From Antedon mediterranea (lineage: Eukaryota > Echinodermata > Crinoidea > Comatulida > Antedonidae): DNA of 64,000 nt. This document shows positions 36,450 through 51,200 of the stretch, piece by piece. The position numbers were made by a program, and so were the translations under genes. The notes beneath the pieces were generated by a model, which was not told the DNA's origin, searched no databases, and saw only the letters and a list, made by a program, of their open reading frames with translations. The stretch spans positions 27,138,288 to 27,202,287 of the forward strand of contig NC_092676.1 in assembly GCF_964355755.1 (NCBI RefSeq), written 5' to 3'. The first letter of the stretch is position 1. Every line of letters begins with the position of its first letter.

Positions 36450-39215
36450 GACGTCAAACACATGACCCGCCAAATTTCAAAATAGATTCATCCATTAATT
36501 TAAGTAGGTAAGTTACGTTTACTTTTTTTGTGGAAAATAGTTTCGTGTCCATTTTAAAGTCAATTAATCATTGAAATGTTCTACCTTTAACTGTTGGATG
36601 AAAACAATAGTAATATTGATTATTAATAAACAAACACATTCGAGAAAACTAAAATACTGTGTAGGGTCTACTGAGTACAAAAATGACACCTTTAATATAT
36701 AGGTATACATTTCCCTCCACATTTTTGGAACAACCTAGTTAAGCTGTTTCTTATAATTTGAGTGGTAAATACATTTTATTCAAGTTGACATGTATTATTA
36801 TACTGTTGTGATTTAACATTATATAAAACATCCGTTCCAATACAATTACTGTTCTTCACTTATGATAAATTGCGTTATTTTATATATTTTTTTATCCAAC
36901 AAAAGAAAAATGAACGGATGTTTGAAACCTGAAAAACAGTATTGGAAACCCCTTGTGAGACTATAAATTGACCTTCATTTGATCTGAGAAGTCGACGTTA
37001 ACAATTGGTCAATTGAACATGTAAATTAATAAACGTCATTTCATCAACCAATCATTTTCATTGTTATTGAAATGGGGTTTATTATACAGTGGATGCTCTC
37101 TACATGACGGTGAGTGCAATCCTGAATATTATTTTCTGATAAAATTTAGAGGGAAAGAGGGTGTATCCGTTGTTTAGAGGTTACAGAGGGAAAATGGAGG
37201 GCTTTATTTGCAATTTTGGGTGATTTAATGCAGATTTGAAGGATGGGGTTTCGTAGAATAGTTAAAAGTTGATCATGTGCACTGATGCTATTCGTCAGTG
37301 GAGGGACACCAATGATAAATACGCAGCACTGAAAACGCGTATAACCTATCCACGATCCAGGGAATCCAAATTAATATGGCTGTTTTTTCGCCAGGTTATA
37401 GTAATAGATCACAATTATTGTTCACTTTAGGTAATTTACAGTTCCCTCATAATTATTTAAGTCCTACCTTAGGTGCAGAAGTTGTAAACTGGTAGATTAT
37501 TCTCTTGTTTTTAACATAATTATTGGCAGGCCAGTCTGGGTACAAAAAGCAAACTCAGTACATACAGTGAGTGGAGTGTGTGTATTGCTGCTGCTTGGAA
37601 GTACAGTAGTCTGTAGACATGTAATCCAAATAATTAAATACTGAGCATGCCTAACTAGTGGTATATAATGATATGAAGGCCTAGGCTATTTATTTTTTAC
37701 ATTTACCTTCTCTTGTGGTCTAATTATTTCTCTAAGGCCTAAAATGAGTGAGATTAGAATTGAGTAGTTTGTGTGTGAACACCTTGAATGATGTGAAAAA
37801 TCAATCAACATATTTTTTATAAAAGGCTACATCCGCACTATTAACCTTTAACATCACATCTTTCCCCACCAAAAAGTAAAACAATATGTTTTTTGTTACA
37901 TCAATCAATGTTTTTAAAATTCCTTTCTGTGGTTGGTCAACCTTACCTGGTCAGATCAAGCAGAAGTAGGGCTGAGAGAGGAACAAATCGCATACACATC
38001 AAGCTTTTCTTATTTTTTTTTTATCTGAAGCAGTATAAACTATAATGAATTTGATGGTTGTGAATAATTTACAAGTGTATTGAAATTTTCCTTCGATAAA
38101 ATCCGGATTAATGATTAACATGCCCATTTCCATTAGTTTTTCTACATTATTATTTTTAACTACTCTCATAAGACAACAAGGTATCACTTTATAAGACAAT
38201 CATCATTAATCAATAAGCGAATGCAAATCAATCAATAATTAACTGACCTAGTGCAATTTTTGTTCACTTTCTATGATAAATGGTTCACATAAAATGTACC
38301 TAAAACTATCTAGATACATTTTTTCCATTTATTAAGGAAACTCGCATTATTAGAATTTGTAGATGCCCTTCTAAATGCTTGAAGTACCATCGGTATTCAA
38401 ATGTTTGAAAATGCAAGTTATTCCAAAATAAGAAATCTTGTGTGGAAAAGGAATGATCCTGTGCCAAGTAAATAGACCTAATGAGTTTGATTACTAAAAA
38501 TGGAACATTCTGTGGTTAGCTAATGGATCAGTCCAGGTTTAAGCTTTGCAGTCTCCGCCTTTGGATAGCCATTGGTCCAACTCCAGGTTGAGTCATCCAT
38601 TTCACATATGTTGTCAAATGTTTACACAACAGGAAAAAAAAGAAAGGAAGATTTATTTGCTTGTTTAATCAGAAACCTTAAAAAACTAAAGTGAAATCTG
38701 TCAATCTTTTTGTTGACATAGCTCATTTACATATTAGGTTTTCTTTCTAGTACTCATAAACATCTTGTAATATTTATATAATATTAATAATAAATATTAA
38801 AATAATTATTAAGACTACTGTAATAAATTGTGTATTTGAATAGATTATATAGATTAATGGATAATTTACAATAGTCACCAATATCAATTGTTTTGCTTGA
38901 ATGGCCTAAATTTCCCCAAAAAATATTATAGTACCACCTTGACCTCCTAAAAAGCCTTTTATAATTGCTTTGCTGATTTTTACCCATCCTATTATATTAT
39001 TATGAGAATCTAATTAATTGATCTGAGGGATTTACACATCAATCAATAAGTGCCATTCTTAGAAAACTTTTAAAATTAAAGTACAGTATAATATTTTTTT
39101 CAGATTCAATTGTTTCGATTCACTAAATGGAACTTTTATTCATTAATTTTTAGAATTTTATTTAGAATTATTTTAATTTAAATATTTTACAGGTGAATTT
39201 TTTTGACCAAGGGTC
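36450..39215. promoter_or_regulatory. Head-to-head intergenic region NCAPD3 / BICRA-like
   Basis: The NCAPD3 ATG is at 36447-36449 and the first BICRA-like ATG at 39216, with opposite directions, so promoters of both lie here. A splice-donor-like atgacg|gtgagtgc at 37105-37118 could end an untranslated first BICRA exon; the coding exon is preceded by an acceptor at 39191-39192 (ttttacag). No convincing coding frame is present. Confidence 0.55.
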
Positions 39216-42200
39216 ATGGACGATGATTGCCAAACCCTTTTGGACGTGATTAGGTGAGTGTTTCTATATAATATTGGAACATTTTTTTCCCAATCTTAAT
39301 TGCTACTAAAACAGTTGCATGCTACCACAGTAGTTAACATTCCTTTGGTTAACAATAACAGTTAGACTAATATAAATTTGTAGAACATAATGATAACAAT
39401 ATGCATGATGCTCTTCTTTCTCTTAATACATTTCCCTTGTCATTCCTATCTTAGACCTATCGCAAAATATTTTCACTTGCATCTTTCTCGCCTTTATTCT
39501 TGAATCATCAAACTTTATGTGATAAAAAAATGTGATACATGCCACGATGATGATCACTACCATGGGAATATCACACTTTTTTGTCAAACTAGTTCGCAAG
39601 CATACAGCTGGAGCTGAACTTATATGTTTTGTTCCTTCCTGAAACTTGCTAAAGAAAATTTGAGAAGTTTGTAACATTCTTTATTACTCATGGAGACATG
39701 TTATAGGATTCTTAGGACATTATATTGTTTTCACATTTTCACACTCATAAAGCTCTGTCTACACTATCATTGAACTAGTTTGTGTGATGTGCCCAAATAT
39801 GATAGTGATATGCTTAAATATGGTAGTGATATGCTTAAATATGGTAGTGATATGATATCATCATGTCCATATATAAGCACATTGCACTTGACATTGTTTT
39901 GTCAAACTAGTTTGAAAGTGTAGAGAGAGCTTAAGACTATGGTATCCAAGACCTTTCCCAGTTTTATTCCAACTTTGTTCAACTTTCCTGTAAATATACA
40001 AACAATAGTTTCTTTGCAGGTTTCTAATTTGTATGATTACATTTTGACAATATTGCTTCTAAACTAGGATTATTAATAATAATTTTAAAAAACAATTAAA
40101 GTTTCTTTCATTGATTGGCCACAGTATTATCATTTTGTCTAAATCGAATTGTTGGCTATTCTAGCCTAAAGCCCAACACAATTGTAGTTAAAACGAACTT
40201 GTGTGCAATTCTTCACAGTGACGTGGATGCGTTTGATTGCTTCTTGGATGTTGACTTGGAGCATAGTAAGCCCAGTCATGCACAGGTACTGTACATTGGT
40301 GTTGTTGTACAGCTTACTGTTTGTACAAGTAAAGCATGAAGCATTTATACAGTACTAGTACTTAACAGACTTTATTAAACATAAAATGTCCACCCATACA
40401 TATATTTTATGTGTGCCCCTCCTTTCTTTACACCAAAGCATTCATGAATACAAGTCTGGGATAATAAGTCCACATATACCATACTGTATCTAGATAATAA
40501 CAACCTGATAATATATAATACTGTAATTGTATTTCAATGTTGTGTTGTTTATAATTTAATTTAGATCATTGTTGTTGTCTAAACTATGCTTTCATATGAA
40601 TTGTTAAATTGCTTTATCTTTTATCAATTTCTGTGCTTTGCATTTCCCAAATAAAAACATTTTACAGTTTTTTTGCTTTTGTCTGTTCATTTGACTTCTA
40701 ATTTTGATGTGAAAACATTTTGTGTTTTCTGTTTGTATTTAGTTGTGATTTATTATTAATATTGTTTTGTAGATTATAGATAAAGCATGCATTAAGCTCT
40801 GTCTACATTATCAAACTAGTTTGACAAAAAAAGTGTGATGTGCTCAAATATGGTAGTAATATCCCAACATCATGTCGATATATGGGCACATTGCTTTTTT
40901 TTCACATAGAAGTTTGATAGTATAGACAGACAGAGCTTTAGCATTGTAATGTAAGTATTATAAATATTCTTAACATTTTGTGGTTAATTTAACAGATAGA
41001 CAAGATGCATGAATGTAATTTTTTAGTACACTTTTTCATTGGTGTCATCTCTCTGATCTAATAAATATTCATTTTCAAAATTGTTTGTAAGTTGTAAAAT
41101 AAAGCTTAAATAAAACTTACTTTAGTGTTATTAGATTAGTTTTGTTCTTTAGAAGTGTCCTTAAAATTAGATCGTAGAATTCACTCTGATGAGTTTTAGA
41201 AATTGAAACATAACAAACTTTCACAAGCCGAAGTGTTCGGAAGTAAACCAATTCATTACCAAACCAAGCATTAATTTGGAATGCTCAAATTTTGATTTAG
41301 AAATAGTTTTTCAAGTTTATATTAAGATTATTTAGCTGGCATTACCGTAAGCATTTCTTTTTTATACTTTAAAAAAAATATATATTAATATTGCCTGAAA
41401 AAAATGCATTTTGTATTTCTATATAATCTTGTAATTATTTTTGTGAATTTGTTATTAATTATTTATACTAAAAGTATATATAGTTATAATTATTATAGAT
41501 ATTTTGAGTATTTCAAATGTCTAACTATACAGATAAGATTTCAGATAAGATTTTATCATGATTTTTGTTATTTAATTTGTATATAGGAAACTACAGATGA
41601 ACCAACAAGCAAGAATATATTATCGCTTGCCTTAGTAGCGTCGTGTATTAACGAAGAAACAGTAGAAGACAAAGCCAACGGCATTGATGATGCGCAAAAT
41701 GTGATAATCGCAAATGATAATGCGTCTGGGCTTATAACCGCTACATTTGACCCAGGTGGTCAACAAACTATTATACAGCAAGGTCAAGAACCAGCTGTAG
41801 CCATGGATGACCATTCTTTAATGATGTCATCGTCACATGATCAAAGTTCAGTCAGCATGGATGCGCAACTAAAAGATATTTTCGGCGATGACGATCTTTT
41901 TTCCGATTCACCGATGGAGACTACGACTAACGCGAATCCATTTGATTCATTGTTGAGTCAAGCAGCTGCCGAAGCGGGCGTGTTTCCGTTTATGGATGAT
42001 CTGGATGAGCCGATAGATTCCACGACCACGGAACCGGTTCAAACGCAACCGCCACTTGTTACAAATCAACTGGTAATTCCGACAGGGCAACCAATGGTGC
42101 CTCAACCAACATTGCAACAACAAACATTGTCACAGAAAGTGAATACAATGCCTATGTTTAACCAGACGTTACAGCCTATGATGACGAACCAGTCCGGTCA

Positions 42201-45200
42201 ACCTACTACTGCTGTGCTACAGGTTGGGCCGTCTGGTCAGCAGATCATCCAGCAGATTCCTGCCAATGCTCAAGGAGGTCAGCAAATTGTTATCCAAGGC
42301 CTGGTGCCTCAATTGGCCTCTGTAAAAACTTCGCAGGGCATTATAGGAACTGTACAACTGCAGCAAGGGTTACAAGGGCAGCAACAACCACTCACCAGCT
42401 TTGTTTTAAATACTGGTGGAACAAGAATCCCAATACAAACTGTTATAAATTCACCATTGCAACAAAAGCTTGGTAAAGCTATTAAAAGTGGTCCTGTTGC
42501 GATCAGCCCAAAACCGATTTCAAAAGGACCAAGGCACATTAGTCCGAAGCCTCTTCCAGGACAGAAAGTAATTCAGATACTCCAAAACCAGCCAATGACG
42601 AGGACTTTACAGATTGCACAGAGAGCACCGGGCCAACCACAAACGTTTTTAATTCGTAATCCTAACATACCTGGAAACCTTCAACTTGTTCAGGGAATTA
42701 ACGCTGGACAAACTGTTATCGCAAATAGCGGTATGGTGAGGGCGCCAAACTATCAGGTCATTCAAGGTAATAACCCTCCTGTCACAAACATGTTGCAGAG
42801 TAGAATGACAACACAGTCTAGTAGTAATCTTGCGTCTACACCGCCAACTACCACTTCGTCTAAAAGGAAATCTAGAAACAATGCACAATCAAATACGCAA
42901 ACAACGCAATCAAAATCTATCGCATCGTCTGGTAATCTGACATCATCATCATTTGTGTCAAATTCTATGAATTTTACGCAGCCGGTGAATTCACAACCGA
43001 CCATCGTGACTGTGACCGAAACCGGTAATAAAACTTTGAATCCTGTCATTACGATAGGTGCGAGTGGAAGTATGATTTTTGTGAAGCAATCCAAACCCAT
43101 TACCGTTACTGCTAAGAATCCAGGCTTAGGAACTGATACAGTGCCATCTTTCTCCATTCAGAAATCTATGGTACAATCAAACATACCTAACCAACAAACC
43201 GTCTTAACCTCGACGAAAGAAATAAAAGTAGAGCATCAACCGTCTGGTTCCTTTAGTGGTAGTAGCAATATCGGGATATCAGATCCTAGAATGCCGTTCA
43301 ATGCGAACAACAGCGGTTCTTACCAAGTGCCATCACCGCAACTGGGACGAACCCTGACCAAACAACAAAACATTCCAGCATTTGTAAACCCCTCGCAGTC
43401 TGTTTCGCAGAGTAACACTATGACCTCGTTTGTCAATACAGGCAGTAACCAGATTCAATATTCAACATCATCACTGCAAACAGTAGCTCAACAGAATTCA
43501 GGTGTTCAGAATACAGGTGTTCACAACCAAACCTTCACCCATCAAGTGCCAACTCCAAGTATTTCGTTAACGCACAGAAAAGTTGAGATACAGACGGACA
43601 GCGCCAGCAGTTCATCTTTCTCGGTTGGACTTCCTTTACCGCATCAACCAGCCTTATCCCAACCTTTACAAGCATCACCTTCAGTTGTTCAGAATGATGG
43701 CATGAAAGAACCAGCGGCAAACACTGGTGATCTTCGTACTGCAAATCTGCACAACAAAAACATCCTTAAAGAGATGATTTTGAAACATCCTGCTGTTTTT
43801 CAGAACTCGTTAAAAAATAATCCACAAATGCAACAGAAATTTCAAGTCATGTTGCAACAATTCCAGCAACAAAATGCTGCAACTAACAGCATGCAGAATG
43901 TAGCTGGTAATGCAAGTCAATCTGCAACTCAACCGCAACCCACTGGTAGCATAACCTTAGTACACAATCAATCCAATCCGCCGTCACAGGTCACTTTTCA
44001 ATCTAACTCGCAAACTAGCCAAGTAATCGGAGTACCTCATACACAGGTTAATCAACCCGTGTTGAACGCAAACAGTAACCTTGGTAACAGTATTCAACCA
44101 GTAATCAGTCAACAACAGCCTGTTATCTCTGCCCAGGCTGCTGCTATTATGAAGTATCCACCAAAAAAACAAACCGTTAAAAATGCAAAGCCAGCATCCA
44201 CACCATCCTTCAGCACGTCCTCAAGCATAAATCCAAACAGTATTCAAAAAAGCGTTGTTCAACAATCGGTAGTTACAACATCATCTGTTGCAACCACCCC
44301 TGCCACAAACCAGGGACTTAACCTGCCACAGACATTCCAGATCAGCATCAAGGCTCAGGAGCAATTGCAGACGATTCAGAACCATATACGGACATTGACT
44401 GGAATGCCAAGCTTGAACGATCAACAGTCACGCCTTCTGCAACAGCTTCAGATCATCCAACAGAAGATTGTGACTCAGGCTAGGCAGCAGATGCTGGTTC
44501 AGCAGCAGCAGACAAGGCAGCCTGCTGTAAACACGGTCATTCTTCCACAACCAAGTGGAGGGAAAGGAAACAAGAAGATTGCATCAAAGAGCCCTAAACA
44601 GAACACAACTTCACCTGCTGGCAGTGACACTTTGACAGTTAAACAAGAAACAAACGTCGTAAGTACTTATGAATTTAACTATGTAGAGCTCTGTCTACAC
44701 TATCAAACTTTATGTGACAAAAAAAATGTGATGTGCACATATATGGACATGATGATTTCATATCACAACCATATTTGGGGCACATCACACTTTTTTTTTG
44801 TCAAACTAGTTTGTAGACATGAGATAAAGGTGATGTTTGGCTACAATATTACTAAACTTGATCGTCGCAAGCATACAGCTGGAGCTGAACTTATCATGTG
44901 TTTTGTTCCTTCCTGAAACTTGCTAAAGAAACTTTGAGAAGTTTGTAACATTCTTTATTATTCATGGAGACATGTTATAGGATTCTCAAGACATTATATT
45001 AATTGTTCAACAATTTCACACTAATAAAGCTTGTTTTATATAGAGCTTATTGTATATATTTATATATATATTTATATTTGTATATATATTTGTATATATA
45101 TTTGTATATATTTATATATATATTTATATTTGTATATATTTATGTCTATTGGAGTAATAATGATATTCTTTGATCTTTGTTTATAGAATATTGGTGTGAA

Positions 45201-48200
45201 ATCCATTAATTTGACACCAACTCAACAGCAGATTGTGAAATCAGTTCAAGAAAAGTTGAAAACGATGACTCCAGAGGAACAGCAAGCCTACATCAAGTCT
45301 CAGCAATCATTGCTACTCAACTTACAACAACAAAAACAGGTTAATATCATATGTTTACTGGTTTATGTAGGCTTAATCTACAGTTAAGTCCTAGTTTAAA
45401 CTCAGCCCAAAGAAGATGTGAGGGTTATAAGTCAGTCTGGGTATCTTCCATTGGAGGTCTTTAATTAAATTGCTGAATTAATATTATGTAGCTGTCATCA
45501 GGAGAATGGTGATGATCTCTGCACTGTGTGTACTACAATCTAATGATTATGAATTGTTTTGTTACAGGCTAAACAAGGGCAGACTTCTAGTGGTACTCAG
45601 TTTATCAAGGTAAGCACATACTCAATGTAATCAATAACAATTTCAAACAGTTTTTGTTTTGTATTGGTCAAAAGTTAGTCCATAAAAATTCATGCTATAA
45701 ATAATCAAAATTTTAATTTTGAAGACTGATTTAAATAATATACCATAAATAAATATGTAAGTTACTGTATATTTTTTTAGATTGAAAGTAAAGGCACAAA
45801 ACGTCCAGCACAGTACCAGCTTACAAGAAGTTCATTGTAAGTAATATAATTTCTTTTTTTCAGAGGATTTCTTTGAAATAAAAGAACACTTCAATATTTA
45901 AATGTAATGTAAATGTGTTTTAGTAACGCTGTATCGATATGTCCCCTATTGTGCCAATACAATATGGAGACATTGAAATATTGAATCCCAACACAATATA
46001 ATGGTGTCTATTTCTATTTTTATATTGGCGTATAACAATACATCAATCGTATATGGCGCTAAATGCACAAAGTGCTTCACATTATTACCCCAGTCATTTT
46101 TTGGATCAAACACGTATGGAAACATACTCCCATAATGTTTCAGCCAGTAATCATGTTGTGTTTTATGTTTATTTAGAATGCTCCATCAAGTAAAGCAAAA
46201 TCAAGAGAAGATGATTGGACCAGATTTAAAGACGCCATTTAAGAACTACAAGGACGCCATTCACCGACTCGTAGACTACCATGTGGTGACAGACCACACG
46301 CCCACCAGTGACCAACTCGAAGAAAGTAAGACACTATTTGATAAATAAAAATTTGATTATTTATATTGAACATCACTTTTATACCAGCGTACTAGTGTTT
46401 CGCACAAAATTTTTTTAAAATGAACAAGTCTTTGGACAGGATTTGAACACTATACTATAAAGCTACACTATCAAACTTTATGTGACAAAAAAATGTTATG
46501 TGCCCATATATAGACATGATGATGTCATATCACTACCCTATTTGCACATATCACTACCATATTTGGGCACATCACACTTTTTTTGTCAAACTAGTTTGAT
46601 AGTGTAGACAGAGCTTAAGATTGGTAGCCAACCACCAAGTTACAACCTCCCTGTTTACTTTGTCAAAGGAGTTTAATTGTGAATATGAGAATTAATTTTA
46701 ATTTTCTTTATAATTGTTGTTTAGTTGATGAGGCCTTTGAGGAGGTGAGCGCCACTATTCTGGAAAAGAAACAGAAAATGTATAACAAGTATCAGCAGTT
46801 AATTATGCAAGATAGTATGGTGAGTAAATAAATACAAATGTAATATGCACAAATAAATGGGTAGTGTTGCCCGAAAGCTCTGTAAATTTTTTAACATTTT
46901 ATTTTGTATCTCCATTGAGATCCAGCCACTGATACCCACAGCATTGTAATTTTTTTCATTGCTTATTTTATTTGTATCTCCATTGAGATACAGCCACTGA
47001 TATCATAGAGTATCACGGTGTGACGTCACAACGATAGAGGGTGCTGCTAGCCAACCAAAAAATGCGTTCAGCTTTACTATGTTGATAAACAGTAAAGATC
47101 TGTATTTCTATCAAATTATGTATCTTAGCTTGATTTTTTTTAACCTTAACTGCAGTTGAAGAATAAATAGATTATTAAAAACAAATATTTAGTGATCTTT
47201 TAGTAGGTATCCCAATGAAGCGGATTTTCGTTACCGCGATTTTAACACGTTCGTGAAAATTCAAAAAGTGACGTGTCTTTGAAGTTACAATGAACTTCTT
47301 GTAAGCTGGTACTGTGCTGGACATTTTGTGCCTTTAAAAATATACTATTTCTTATATACACATGTGAATAAAAATTATATGTCTGGAAAGATCTTGTTTA
47401 AGGGATTATTTTCATATATTTTTAATCTATGTTTATTAAATATTTTAATAGAAAACGCGAGTTAAAAATGAGGTACAAAAGCCGGCGAGCCGAAATCCGC
47501 GCGCTAAAAATAAATTTGGAAAACACCTACCCATTTTCAAAACACGATCGCACGAGGTCCATAATAGGTGGTGGAGTAATTTTTGTTGCATGTTATCAGG
47601 CTTTAAATACTCTTTATTTTGATATGTAAATCGGTTATTATTATTATGTACATCCGCCTCAAATGTCAATTTTAACGATAAAAATTGAATTTTTTAGTCT
47701 TTCTCATTATCAAAATCTGGCTAATTTAGTATTGAATTGAAGCTAATTTATATTTCTGTTTGATAAACCACATCGTTTTATTTGACTTTGCGTGGACCTC
47801 GTGCAAAGAGGCCAACAAGACCAACCACTGAAAAAAATAATCCCTACCATAAATATCAGTGTTTACCATTTTCCTTACGGGGGGGATTCAGTTCTCCGCT
47901 TATTACTAAATTACCGTCGCCCAGACAATGTGCATGGTATGCATGTATTAGCGCGTTAATTAATGATTGGATAACCCCTGCAGTGGACTGTTCCATTTTC
48001 TGAACTAGTCTTCGCCGTACACGAGGCATGTCGAAAAATGTCGCCTCTCATGGAATATTTGCTTCGAAACGTCAATTTTACCGATTTATTAAATTATTTA
48101 ATAAGTGGAATATTTATAAATCTACTATATAAAGCAAGTACGTTAGGAAGAAATGTACCGAAGAAATTTAAGAAGCTTTGATTTTGCTATGCAGCAGCCG

Positions 48201-51200
48201 TAAGCCATTCTATGTAGGCGGCCGAAACGCGCTTTGGCCTGTGTTGCTGTTGTATGTCTACGCTGTTTCTAGGCCTAAATTTTATTCCGTATATTTCAAT
48301 TCAAAGTGCAACTTTCGGTTAGAATTATCGAAAGAGAAATAAAATTAAACATGTTACAATTATACCATTGAGGTAATTACTTTGTTAAATAACAAATTTC
48401 TTCCCGATATTTCTTAGGCAGAATTTTCGTCAGGCTTTTATTTAGACCTTAGCTAGGGGCCTATATAACTTAACTTGTAGTAGGCGCAGCCGAGTCTACG
48501 TTCGGCCCGGCGCTCCAAATGGAATCGAACACATAATAAGCACGGGCTTAATTCTTATTTTTGGCGGTTCGAAAATCAATTAAAATAATATATGATTATA
48601 AATATAACTTTAAATACTAGAATTATTTAAAAAATGTATACTTACGAAAAATAATATTTAATGAAAAGAAACAATACCCACACAGTTTTTTAACGCAATA
48701 TTTTTTTTTCCACATTTTAACATTTTTTAACAATATTTTATGTTGTATTTCAGAATTACCTACCTGTCAATATAAATAACCTTACTAAAATACATATTAC
48801 ATTTTATGCAATGCAAAAAAAAAGAAGTTAATTCACACATTGGTTCAAAAGTTATGAATCATTTAAAGACAGGAACTTTTTGGGCATTTTTGAGACATTG
48901 GGAAAATCACGCGTAAAAAGCCCTCGGACGAATTGTATCTATGGGTTTGGAAAAAATAAGAACTTTAAAATTATTAGTATAAAAGTTATAACCCTTCAAA
49001 AATGGGTTCAAATATAATTAGAAAAAGTGCCATTTTTCAAGCAAAAATCACTGTTTTTTGGGCACTTTAACGGACCATAACTTTTGAATGGATAATCCGA
49101 TTTCAATCATTTAAATTGCAAAAGTTTATGTTCAGTAAGTTCCTTCTGATTAACTGAAAGAAAAAGTACCATCATTAATTTGAATTTTTACATTGGGATA
49201 CCTACTTTTAGTGTTTTTATTAAAAATTATTAAGTTTTAAAATGACTACTTCAATAAGCCTATTCCAAATCATTGGTGATCTTGGAGTCACTCAGGCAGG
49301 CTGAACGCATTTTTGGTTGCGCTAGCAACCACGCAGCGCCACCTACCGCTGTGAGGTCAGCACCGTGATACTCTATAGCATTGTCATTTTTTCATTGCTT
49401 ATTTTATTTGTATCTCCATTAAGATCCAGCCACTGGTATCATAGCATTGTCATTTTTTCAGTGCTTATTTTATTTTGTTTCTCCATTGAGATCCAGCCAC
49501 TGATATCATACCGTTATCAATTTTTCAGTAATTTGACTTTGGATTTCAATATAGTTAATAGACAGGTTCCATTTCTCAAAAAACGGCCTAGAAAACGAAT
49601 CAAGAAGCATTTTTGGGTAGAAGCTGGGATCCACTTGGTTTAGGATATTTCGACCTCGCTGATTACGAATATGGCGGATCCCAAGCGAAATTCGGCCATC
49701 TAAGCCCTTAATTTGCATAATTAAAAATGGCGGCCATTTTTTATAATTACCCTATATCTCGAGAACCACTAGTCACAGATAATTAATTTTGGTGTCAAAA
49801 TGTTTTAAATATATGTTTTTATATTCACTTTAATGACACATTTTCTCAAAAAATTGATGCAAGTCGTATTTCTGACATTTTGACCTTTGACCTTGATTTA
49901 TCGTATCTCAGTAACCAATAATCGGAGAGACACGAAATAGGGCTCAAATTGTTCAGAAACTATACATTCATATTTATTATAATGAAATGTTTTTACAAAA
50001 AATGGCCGATTCTACAACTATTGACCTTTGAACTATTAGTCAAATATAATAATATAATAATAATATAACTTTGAAAATTGTGGTCTTATGAATTTTTTTT
50101 TCTTTTTAAATTGTTTAAAACATGTGTGTTTCTATCCAGTCTAATGGCATATTTTGTACAAGAATGGCCGATAGTATGGTTATTGACCTTTTAACTACAG
50201 CATAGGCCTACTGTATACTAAATATAATATAATTGCATAACTATGAAATTATTTATACACAATAATAATTAGTAAAATTATAAAATTCACTGCCATCAAA
50301 TATGATGTGTTATGATTTATATAGATTTAAAAAGGAATTTGAATACGCAAGTTACATTTTTTGAAATTTGAAATTTGAAATTACCTGCCATCAATATGAG
50401 GGAGTGTGCTTATAGATTTTCTAAAATGTGAACATGTCAGCTACATTTGGAAATTACCTGCCATCAATATGATGGATTATGATTATAGATTTAAATAAAA
50501 ATTTGAACACGTAACCTACATTAGAAAATTACCTGCTATCAATATGATGGATTATGATTATAGATTTAAAAAAGAATTTGAACACGTCAGCTACATTTGG
50601 AAATTTGGAAATTACCTGCCATCAATATGATGGATTATGATTGTATAGTACCTGCCATCAATATGATGGATTATGATTATAGAATTAAAAAAGAATTTGA
50701 ACACGTCAGCTACATTTGGAAATTGGGAAATTACCTGCCATCAATATGATGGATTATGATTATAGATTTTAAAAAGAATTTGAACACGTAAGCTACATTT
50801 GGAAATTTGGAAATTACCTGCCATCAATATGATGGATTATGATTGTATAGTACCTGCCATCAATATGATGGATTATGATTATAGATTTAAAAAAGAATTT
50901 GAACACGTAAGCTACATTTGAAAATTACTTGCCATCAATATGATGGATTATGATTGTATAGATTTAAAAGAAAATGTGAACACGTACGTAAGCTACATTT
51001 GGAATGAACATGTTAAGGGCATCAGTTAAGATCATTCATGCAAAGGTTTCCGTCATCTTTAGCGTTGTTACAGCGGCATAAAGCTGTACATGGTAGTTTT
51101 GACTTCTTGCACCTACATCTATTGGTTATGTATCGTGTCTTGCATCCACAATAAATCATCTCTAACGAAGCAGTAGGAATAGCTTCATTTTTCAGAAGCA

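Noticed and set aside
41632-43157. Minus-strand frames opposite BICRA exon 3
   Set aside because: Shadows of a long low-complexity coding exon.
44659-44916. Extension of the BICRA exon 3 frame past its donor
   Set aside because: The extra 86 codons run through an M1 MITE. The donor GTAAGT at 44659 and in-phase continuation at 45187 show that splicing is the normal path.
47429-47629. 66-codon frame in the 47007-49374 element
   Set aside because: No domain, no splice context and mixed codon texture; probably chance in a CpG-richer patch.
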